Positions 1 to 5,443 of a stretch of DNA of 5,443 nt are shown in pieces. The stretch is from an uncultured Paracoccaceae bacterium (GTDB taxonomy: Bacteria; Pseudomonadota; Alphaproteobacteria; Rhodobacterales; Rhodobacteraceae): positions 1-5,443 of the forward strand of contig CALCPC010000105.1 of assembly GCA_937900975.1 (NCBI GenBank), given 5' to 3'. The notes below the pieces were generated by a model. It was not told where the DNA came from. It was given only the letters and a program-made list of their open reading frames with translations, and made no database searches. The position numbers were made by a program, and so were the translations under genes. The number at the start of each line of letters is the position of its first letter. Position 1 is the first letter of the stretch.

Positions 1-81
1 GAAAGCACGCCTGCCGGCGTGACACCGGAAAGCACGCCTGCCGGCGCGACATCGGAAAGCGCGCCTGCCGGCGTGACACCG
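1..81 (+). repeat. 27-bp tandem repeat, 3 copies (array continues off the left edge or starts here)
   Basis: Three adjacent 27-bp units (1-27, 28-54, 55-81) encode the nonapeptide ESTPAGVTP with small changes: V/A at position 7, P/S at position 9 and T/A at position 3. The first unit begins at base 1, so more copies may lie to the left. Each unit contains two CCGG tetranucleotides flanking the join to the next unit. Near-identity of the copies suggests recent duplication. Confidence 0.9.
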
Positions 82-3000
82 AATTCCGCCGAGGCCCCGG
101 CCCCCGGTGAACCGCCGGCATTGAGCTTCGGCGCACCGCCGGAACGGGGCTCGGGCCACACGCCGGAGGGGGAGCCGGGCGCCCCGCCGGAGATCACGTC
201 GCCCCCCATCCCCGAGACGGGGCCAGTCCCTGAGATCGCGCAAGATGGCGCCACGTCCAAGGCAGCGGCGGGAACCAGCGCGCCCGAAAGGACGCTAAGG
301 GCCAGTGCGCCCGAAAGGACGCCAAAGGCCAGCGCGACCGAGAGGATGCCAAAGGGCGGAACAGACGATGGGCTGCCGGAAGACGTCGGGCCTCTGAGGC
401 CGTCGGAGGGGAGGGCTTTAAAAACAGCGCCCGGAGGCGGGACGCCTCAAACAATGCCCGGAGGCGGGACGCCTCAAACAGCGCCCGGAGGCGGGACGCC
501 TCAAACAGCGCCCGGAGGCGGGGCGCCTCAAACAGCGCCCGGGGGCGGCGTGCCCCTAGCAGCGCCCGGGGGCGGCGTGCCTCAAACAAAGCCTGCAACC
601 GGGGCGCCTGAAACAACACCCCTAACCGGGGAGGTTAAAACTACGCCCCGAAACGGGGCTACTAAAACCACGCCCCGAAACGGGGCCGCTAAAACCACGC
701 CCCTAACCGGGGCTACTAAAACCACGCCCCTAACCGGGGCGATGACCGGCCCGTCCGAGGGGCGGGGCGCCGAAGGGCAGCGGCCTTGGGGCGTGCTGCC
801 TTGGGGGGTGGGGCTGCTCGCGTTTCTGCCCAAAGCGACCTATGACGCACAGATCGCTGCCGTGCTCGCCGCCCCGACCCGCCCCGCCGCCGCCCTTCTG
901 GCCGGCGGCCGGCCCGAGCAGGCCCGCGCGCTGGAGGCCCTGGGGCTGGCCAGTTTCCTGCACTTGCCGCTGCCGGGCTTTCTGGCGCCCTGGCTTGCCG
1001 CCGGCGCCCGGCGCTTTGTGGTCGAGGGGCGCGAATGCGGCGGCCATATCGGCCCGCTCTCTTGTCTCACGCTTTGGGGGGCTGTGATCGCTGCGGCCGA
1101 GGCCGAGATCGCGGCCGGCCGGATCAGGGCCTCGGACCTGACGCTGGTCTTTGCCGGCGGCATCCACGATGCGCGCTCCTCGGCCTTGGTCCAGCGGATG
1201 GCGGCGCCGCTGACGGCCGCGGGGGCAAAGATCGGCCTTCTGATGGGCAGCGCCTATGTCTTTACCGAGGAGATCGTGGCCACCGGGGCGGTGCTGGCGC
1301 AATTCCAGGCCACGGTTCTGGCCGCCGAAGAGACGGTCAGCCTGACCACCGGACCCGGCCATGTCAGCCGCTCGGCCCGGACGCCCTTTGTGGCCGATTT
1401 CTTGGGCGAGGCCGCGCGGCTCGACACCGCCCCCGGCATCGATGGCGAAACCCGCTCGGCCCGGCTTGACGCGATGATCCAGGGCAAGCTGCGCCTCGCG
1501 GCCAAGGGCGAGATGCGCGACGAGACGGGCAGGCTTGCCCCCCGCGATGGCGCCGAGCAGGCGGCGGGCGGGATGTATATGATCGGCCAGGTCGCGGGGC
1601 TGGCGCGCAGCACGCAAACCCTGGCGGCCCTTCATGCCGCCGTCACCGAGGGGGCTGCGCAGGTTCTCTGCCCACCCCGGCCCCAGCGCGCCGCCGCCGC
1701 CGGCCCCGGCCCGCGCGACATCGCGATCGTGGGGCTGGCCACGGCGCTGCCGGGCGCGCGGGATGCGGCCGCCTTCTGGGCCAATGTCCTGGCCCGGCGC
1801 GACAGCGTGACCGAAGTGCCGCGCCACCGCTGGGACTGGCGGCTTTACTGGGATGCGGAAAAGCGGGGGACGGACCGGATCTACGCCCGCTGGGGCGGGT
1901 TTCTGGCCGATCTCGCCTTCGACCCGATGCGCTACGGCATTCCGCCCAAAAGCCTGGAGAGCATCGATCCGATGCAGCTGATGGGGCTGATGCTGGCCGA
2001 GGCGGCGCTGGCGGATGTCGGGGCGGGGGGCGAGGCTGGAGCGGATGCCGCTGCTGCGGCAGCGGGCGCGCTGTCGCCGGCGGCGCGGGCGCGCACCGGG
2101 ATCGTGGTCGGCACCTCGGCCGGGGTCGGCGATGTTGGCCAGCAGCTGACGCTGCGCGCAGAGCTGCCGCGCTTTGCCGGCCATCTCGACCCCGCGCTCG
2201 CCGCGCGGCTGCCGGCCTGGTCCGAGGACAGTTTTGCCGGGCTGCTTGTCAACGTGGTGGCCGGACGGATTTCCAACCGGCTGGATCTCGGCGGGATGAA
2301 CGCCTCGGTCGACGCGGCCTGCGCCTCGGCGCTGGCGGCGGTCTACCAGGCGGCGGCGGAGCTGGAGACCGGGCGCGCCGACCTCATGCTGGCCGGCGGG
2401 CTCGACACCCAGCAAAACCCGTTCTCTTACATGTGTTTTGCCCAGACGGGCGCGCTGTCGCCGACGGGCCGCAGCCGCGCTTTCGGGGCCGATGGCGACG
2501 GGATCGCGATCTCGGAGGGGATCGTGATGGTGGCGCTGAAGCGGCTGGCCGATGCGGAGGCCGCGGGGGACCGGATTTACGCGGTGCTCAAGGGAATCGG
2601 CGCGTCCTCGGACGGGCGCGCGCGCGCGCTTTATGCGCCCGAGCCCGAGGGCCAGCTGCGCGCGATGTGCCGGGCCTATGCCGAGGCGGGGTACGGGCCC
2701 GAGACCGTGGCGCTGTTCGAGGCGCATGGCACCGGGACGGTGGCCGGCGACACGGCGGAACTGACCAGCACCGCGGCCCTGGTCAAGGAGGCCCGCGCCG
2801 TTGCGGAGCGCGCCCCCGGGGCGGGCCCCAACAGCGCGGGTCGCGGCCCCGGCACTGGGGTGCCCAAAGCGCGGCAGCCCAGCACCGCAACCCGCGCCTC
2901 TGCGATCACAAGAACCCCAACCGCACTCCGGGATGAACCGCCCGGGGCGGGCGACACTGACGCGCCCGAGGCGGGTGACACCAACGCGCCCGGGGCGGGT

Positions 3001-5443
3001 GACACCAACGCGCCCGGGGCGGGCGACACTGACGCGCCCGGGGCGGGCGACACCAATCGCCGCCCGCTCACGACAGACAACGTTCCCACAGCGCATGTCG
3101 GCGCGGATGAAGGACGCCGCGGCGGGGCGCCGGCGCGTACACCGCACAGCGCGGCAGGTTTTGCGGAGCGCCGAGGAGCGTTCGTGCCAACGGAGCCCCC
3201 GCAGGCGGATGCGCCTCCAAAAGCCGCGGACGCGGGGGCGCAAGAGGCTTGGGACGCGGCGCCTTCTGACGGCAGCGCGGGCGGCCCCGCGCCCGGCGCG
3301 CAGACTGAGCACAGCGCGCCCGGCGCGCAGACTGACCACGGCGCGTCCAGCGCGGGTGACACGCCTCGACAGGGCGGTGCGCATGGTGCGCCATATGATG
3401 CCGCTTGCTCGGATACGCTTGGGGTCTCGGTGATAGGAGACGTGACGGGAGACGCGGCGGCGCCCGCAACAGACGACGCCACAGGAGACGCCACAGGAGA
3501 CGCAACAGGCGACGCGACAGGGCCCGCCACAGACGACGCGATGGCGGCTGGCGGCACGGCGGCGCGCCGGCCGGCGGCCATCGGCTCGGTCAAATCCAAT
3601 ATCGGGCACACCAAGGCGGCGGCGGGGCTGGCGGGGCTTGTCAAAACAGCGCTTGCGCTCCACCACCGCGTCTTGCCGCCCCATGGCGATGTCGGCCCGC
3701 CGAACCCCGCGCTGGCGGCCCCCGACGCCCCCTTCCGCCTGCCCGCGGCGGCCGAGCCCTGGCTCTCGCACGGGCCGCCGCGGCGCGCGTCCGTCTCGGC
3801 CTTCGGCTTTGGCGGCACCAATTTTCACGCGACACTCGAGGAATACCGCGGCGCCTATCGCCCCGTGCACCGCCATCCGGCGATCCCGCTTTGGCCGGCG
3901 GAGCTTTGCCTCTTGTCGGCGCCCGACACGGCCGGGCTCGCCGCCCGCGTGGCGGCGCTGCGCGGGGTTCTGGCGGCGCGGGGGGCGGAGGATCCCGACC
4001 GGGTGCAAGCGTTTGGCCGCGATCTGGCCGCCAGCCTGGCCGCATCCTTCGCTCCCGCCGCCGGCGCCCGCGCGGCGCTGGTCTTTGCAGCGCCCACAGC
4101 GCTCGACCGCGATCTGGCCCTACTCGCGGCCCATCTAGACGGCCATTCAAACGCCGCCGCGCCGCTGCCCCCCGGTATCGCGCTTGAGAGCGGGGCGGCG
4201 GCGGGGCCTGTCGCCGCGCTTTTCCCCGGCCAGGGCGCGCAGCAGGCGGGCATGGGCCAGGCGCTTGGCGTCTATTTGCCGCCGGTGGCCGCGGGGCTGG
4301 AGGCGGCGGACACGGTGCTTCGCCGCTCTGGCGGGGTGTTTTCGGCGGGGCTTGGCGCGCTTCTTTTCGAGGCCGGCGCCGATCTGACACCGACCGAGAT
4401 CGCGCAACCCGCGCTTGGCGCCGTCTCGGCAGCGCTTTGGCGCGCGGCGTCCGAGATGCTGGGCCTGTCGCCGGCGATGTTCGCGGGCCACAGTTTTGGG
4501 GAGTTCACGGCGCTCCACGCCGCCGGCGCGCTGCCTTTGCCCGCGTTTCTCGACCTTGCGCGCGCGCGTGGGCAGGCGATGGCGGCGGCGGCGTCAGGGG
4601 CGGCGTCGGGGGCTGCGGAGAACGGGGCGGGGGGCATGCTGGCCATCGCCGCCCCGGCGGCGCGGATAGCGGCCGCGCTGGCAGCCCACCCCGATCTGGT
4701 GCTGGCCAATCACAACGCCCCCGATCAAGTCGTGGTGGCGGGGCCCGTGCCCGCGCTCGACGCGCTGGCCCGCGATCTGGCGGCTGTGGGCATCACCGCA
4801 AGACGGCTGGCGGTCGGCGCCGCCTTTCACGCGCCGTCGATGGCGCCGGCGGCGGCGGCTCAGGCCCCGGCGTTGGGCCGCGCGCCCAGGGCGCCGCCCG
4901 TGGCGCCGGTCTGGTCGAACACGACCGCTGCGCCGCACGGGCCCGATCCGGCGGCGGTGCTGGCCGGCCATCTGACCGCCCCGGTGGCGTTTATGGACGA
5001 GATCCGCGCGATGCACGCCGCCGGGGCGCGGGTTTTTGTCGAGATCGGCCCCGGTCGGGTGCTGACCGGGCTTGTCGGGCGGATTTTGACGGACCGGCCG
5101 CACCGGGCGATCGCGCTCGACCCCGGGCAGGGGATGCCGGGGTTTCTGGCCGCGGTGGGGCAGATGGCCGTGGCCGGGGTGGCGCTCGATCTCGAAGGGT
5201 TGTTTCGCGGCCGGGGGGCGGCGGTCCGCCCGCTGGAGACCTTTGCCGCGCCGCCGCCATTGCCCGCGGGGGGCTGGTGGCTCAACGGCAGCGGCGCGCG
5301 CCGGATCGGCGATCCGCCGCGCCAGATCGGCGTGACCTGGGAGACGCGCCCGCCCGCCGCCGCCGCCGCATCGCTTCAACCCGCCGCCGCGCCGTCGGTC
5401 CCGGCCTCAGCGGCGCCCGCGCCCATCCCCCGCGCCACGCCCG
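1..5443 (+). CDS. Type I PUFA/polyketide synthase, partial at both ends (flavin domain-KS-AT)
   Basis: Frame 1 has no stop codon over 1,814 codons, and the protein carries a continuous series of recognisable domains, so this is one gene cut at both ends. Order by window residue: repeat-rich segment 1-260, PfaD/2-nitropropane-dioxygenase-like flavin domain 261-557, ketosynthase 572-1282, linker 1283-1402, acyltransferase 1403-1708, then a post-AT region and Ala/Pro-rich linker. Such cytosolic megasynthases build acyl chains from malonyl-type extender units: AT loads, KS condenses, and a PfaD-like flavoenzyme reduces the enoyl intermediate. ACP, ketoreductase and dehydratase domains are expected downstream but lie outside the window. 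The KS resembles the PfaA-like group (SIDPMQL instead of the usual DPQQR-type motif; GHTKAAAGLAGL). The flavin domain is in the same polypeptide, whereas PUFA synthases usually have PfaD as a separate protein. The oddity is a pair of repeat insertions, at the left edge and inside the KS. The product is unknown. No start is visible; the ATG at 742 lies in a repeat and has no convincing ribosome binding site. Confidence 0.95.
277..357 (+). repeat. 27-bp tandem repeat, 3 copies (SAPERTPKA type)
   Basis: Three in-frame 27-bp units (277-303, 304-330, 331-357) encode SAPERTLRA, SAPERTPKA and SATERMPKG. The unit sequence differs from the 1-81 array but has the same 9-residue length. The units are basic because of AGG-encoded Arg and AAG-encoded Lys. 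The third copy is the most diverged, which fits an older or decaying edge. Confidence 0.85.
424..747 (+). repeat. 27-bp tandem repeat array, 12 units, with internal palindromes
   Basis: Twelve consecutive 27-bp units start at 424 and recur every 27 bases to 747. At the protein level they drift from TAPGGGTPQ (units at 424-505) through AAPGGGVPQ (559) and TKPATGAPE (586) to TTPLTGEVK, TTPRNGATK and TTPLTGATK (613-721). Position 3 is Pro in every unit. Many units contain a short perfect inverted repeat: GAGGCG/CGCCTC around a 3-base loop at 434-448, 461-475, 488-502 and 515-529; GCCCCG/CGGGGC around AAA at 645-659 and 672-686; GCCCC/GGGGC at 699-713 and 726-740. Neighbouring units are more alike than distant ones, as expected from local slippage or unequal crossing-over. 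Confidence 0.95.
781..1671 (+). other. PfaD/2-nitropropane-dioxygenase-like flavin domain, C-terminal part
   Basis: This is the second part of an FMN-binding TIM-barrel domain related to nitronate monooxygenase and to the trans-acting enoyl reductase PfaD. Visible motifs are PWGVGLLAFLP (799-831), LLAGGRPEQARALEALG (895-945), EGRECGGHIGP (1024-1056, with the His at 1045-1047 at the usual active-site position), AGGIHDARS (1153-1179) and LLMGSAYVFTEE (1237-1272). The last two fit the FMN phosphate-binding strands. TTGPGHVSRSARTPFV (1345-1392) and GGMYMIGQVAGL (1567-1602) are typical of the variant fused to KS-AT. The likely role is NAD(P)H-dependent reduction of enoyl intermediates on the same megasynthase; substrate and direction are not shown by sequence. 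The first half of the barrel is missing here, either upstream of the window or displaced by the repeat insertion. Confidence 0.85.
2941..3060 (+). repeat. 24-bp tandem repeat, 5 copies (PGAGDTDA/N type)
   Basis: Five adjacent 24-bp units begin at 2941, 2965, 2989, 3013 and 3037. They encode PGAGDTDA, PEAGDTNA, PGAGDTNA, PGAGDTDA and PGAGDTNR. The period is 8 residues, unlike the 9-residue units near the left edge. Each junction carries a CGCCC...GGGCG inverted repeat or a near copy with one wobble pair. Differences are few (G/E, D/N), so amplification looks recent. The encoded chain is acidic and flexible. Confidence 0.93.
3289..3342 (+). repeat. 27-bp tandem duplication (APGAQTEHS / APGAQTDHG)
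   Basis: Two adjacent 27-bp units (3289-3315 and 3316-3342) encode APGAQTEHS and APGAQTDHG. A degenerate third unit may follow at 3343-3369 (ASSAGDTPR). The APGA core resembles the 24-bp array upstream, hinting at a shared origin by sequence drift. Confidence 0.85.
3445..3540 (+). repeat. 12-bp tandem repeat, about 8 units (TGDA/TDDA type)
   Basis: Four-residue units recur every 12 bases: TGDA at 3445, 3481, 3493 and 3505, TDDA at 3469 and 3529, and degenerate AAPA (3457) and TGPA (3517). The core copies differ mainly at third codon positions. The array is acidic and lies just before the KS fold resumes at about 3568. Confidence 0.9.
3847..4206 (+). other. KS-to-AT linker
   Basis: About 120 residues between the conserved C-terminal KS motif and the AT. 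The segment has alternating helix-like Ala/Leu stretches and strands such as LCLLSAPD (3904-3927) and ALVFAAP (4075-4095). This matches the usual structured linker that packs KS against AT in megasynthases. No catalytic motif is expected or seen. It uses some CTA and ACA codons, so the codon shift seen in the inserts is not unique to them. Confidence 0.75.
4207..5124 (+). other. Acyltransferase (AT) domain, probably malonyl-type
   Basis: This domain transfers an extender or starter acyl group from CoA to the ACP through a serine ester. It begins with ALFPGQGAQQAGMGQ (GQGAQ at 4228-4242). The nucleophile Ser is in AGHSFGEF (codon 4492-4494). A conserved Arg in RARGQAM (codon 4567-4569) aligns with the carboxylate-binding Arg of FabD-type transferases. 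The partner His is in AAFHAPSM (codon 4828-4830), followed by VWSNTTA (4909-4929) and VFVEIGPGRVLTGL (5032-5073). The Phe before the His resembles malonyl-selective ATs rather than the YASH of methylmalonyl-selective ones, but that rule comes from modular PKSs and is only suggestive here. A small Ala/Gly/Ser expansion lies at about 4579-4632. All catalytic residues are present. Confidence 0.93.
5125..5443 (+). other. Post-AT region and Ala/Pro-rich linker, cut by the window end
   Basis: A helical stretch (FLAAVGQMAVAGVALDLEGL, 5143-5202) follows the AT, as is common in PfaA-like proteins. It leads into a Pro-rich PLPAGGWWLNG motif (5257-5289) that resembles the usual post-AT tail. From about 5350 the chain becomes almost pure Ala/Pro/Ser, typical of the flexible linker before one or more ACP domains. 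No ACP DSL-type phosphopantetheine site is reached before the window ends. Confidence 0.75.

Larger units (their letters stand above)
1..780 (+). other. Repeat-built Pro/Thr/Gly-rich segment before and probably inside the flavin domain
   Basis: About 260 residues in frame with the megasynthase, low in hydrophobic residues and dominated by P, T, G, A, S, E and K. It is made largely of 9-residue units in three blocks (1-81, 277-357, 424-747), joined by less regular Pro/Glu-rich sequence at 82-276 and 358-423. It ends directly at a PWGVGLL strand. In related flavin-KS-AT synthases, as I recall them, that strand lies inside the TIM barrel rather than at the protein start. The segment is therefore probably an insertion in a barrel loop, with the first barrel half upstream of the window; this part is inference. 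The composition predicts a disordered, flexible chain. Codons are less GC-biased than in the catalytic domains: AGG for Arg (289, 298, 316, 343), CTA for Leu (295, 556, 622, 703, 730) and AAA for Lys. Confidence 0.8.
2797..3567 (+). other. In-frame low-complexity insert of about 257 codons inside the KS
   Basis: In PfaA-like KS domains the helix after EAHGTGTVAGD is followed within roughly ten residues by the strand leading to GSVKSNIGH. Here KEA (2785-2793) is followed by about 257 residues of Ala/Gly/Pro/Thr/Asp-rich sequence before RPAAIGSVK resumes at 3568. The insert holds a 24-bp array (2941-3060), a 27-bp pair (3289-3342) and a 12-bp array (about 3445-3540), with irregular disordered-looking sequence at 2797-2940, 3061-3288 and 3343-3444. 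No intein splice motifs, transposase, homing-endonuclease or folded domain were recognised. Codons such as AGA (2911) and ATA (3433), and frequent ACA, set it apart from the KS around it. Boundaries are judged by eye and may be off by several codons. Confidence 0.9.
1714..3846 (+). other. Beta-ketoacyl synthase (KS) domain with large internal insertion
   Basis: The domain begins at RDIAIVGLA and ends after FGFGGTNFHATLEEY. It catalyses decarboxylative Claisen condensation of the growing acyl chain with an ACP-bound extender. The nucleophile Cys is in DAACASAL (codon 2320-2322), the first His in EAHGTGT (2725-2727) and the second His in SVKSNIGHTKAAAG (3607-3609), so the full Cys-His-His set is present. 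Other PfaA-like marks are EVPRHRWDWRLYWD, RYGIPPKSLESIDPMQL and RISNRLDLGG. Total length is about 711 codons, against roughly 430-450 for an ordinary modular KS; nearly all the excess is one insert between the two histidines. A smaller Ala/Gly-rich expansion lies at about 2023-2088. With all catalytic motifs intact, the simplest reading is a working enzyme with a tolerated surface-loop insertion. Confidence 0.95.

Noticed and set aside
434..740. GC-rich hairpins as transcription terminators.
   Set aside because: They lie inside an open coding frame, have short stems, and are not followed by a T-run.
742..744. ATG as a possible real start of the megasynthase after the repeats.
   Set aside because: The frame is open upstream with protein-level repeat structure, no clear ribosome binding site precedes it, and starting here would leave the flavin barrel without its first half.
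424..747. A CRISPR array, because of regular short repeats with palindromes.
   Set aside because: The repeats are directly adjacent with no unique spacers, are diverged, keep the reading frame, and continue into a conserved coding domain.
2797..3567. An intein or intron within the KS.
   Set aside because: There is no Cys/Ser-type N-terminal splice block, no C-terminal His-Asn, no endonuclease domain and no ribozyme-like structure; the segment is simple repeats, open in frame throughout.
2676..3821. A minus-strand frame of 381 codons across the KS insert, with repeated Ser/Pro/Ala/Val peptides.
   Set aside because: Its repeats are just the antisense reading of the plus-strand tandem arrays, and no start signal or domain supports it.
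730..4008. A minus-strand open frame of about 1,092 codons, long enough to look like a gene.
   Set aside because: Its translation is Arg/Gly/Pro-rich with no recognisable domain, and it lies opposite well-conserved flavin, KS and AT motifs. Very GC-rich coding DNA commonly leaves long antisense frames open.

Overview
The window is the interior of one very long plus-strand coding sequence. Frame 1 is open from base 1 to the last full codon at 5442, with neither the true start nor the stop inside. It encodes part of a modular fatty-acid/polyketide megasynthase of the PfaA/PUFA-synthase-like type. In order it carries a PfaD/2-nitropropane-dioxygenase-like flavin domain (its C-terminal part), a ketosynthase (KS), a KS-AT linker, an acyltransferase (AT), and an Ala/Pro-rich linker that would normally lead to acyl carrier protein domains. 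No RNA gene, promoter, terminator, insertion sequence or CRISPR array was seen.

Organism: base composition is very GC-rich. Third positions are mostly G or C, yet TTT for Phe and CTT for Leu are still common. Together with the domain combination this fits a high-GC alphaproteobacterium, perhaps Rhodobacterales, better than an actinomycete. This is an inference from style, not a proof.

Layout: 1-780 is a low-complexity, repeat-built Pro/Thr/Gly segment, mostly 9-residue (27-bp) units. It ends directly at the conserved PWGVGLL strand of the flavin domain. 781-1671 is the flavin domain. 1714-3846 is the KS, with active-site Cys (2320-2322), first His (2725-2727) and second His (3607-3609) all present. 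Between the two histidines lies an in-frame insert of about 257 codons (about 2797-3567) made of several different tandem repeats (24 bp, 27 bp, 12 bp). 4207-5124 is the AT with its Ser-His pair. 5125-5443 is the post-AT region and start of a linker.

How it works together: by family knowledge the AT loads extender units, the KS condenses them, and the flavin domain may reduce enoyl intermediates in cis. The product cannot be read from this window. The striking point is that a single megasynthase carries two separate, repeat-rich, probably disordered insertions at what look like surface loops of otherwise intact catalytic domains. All clear repeat periods are multiples of three, so copy number could change without breaking the frame.
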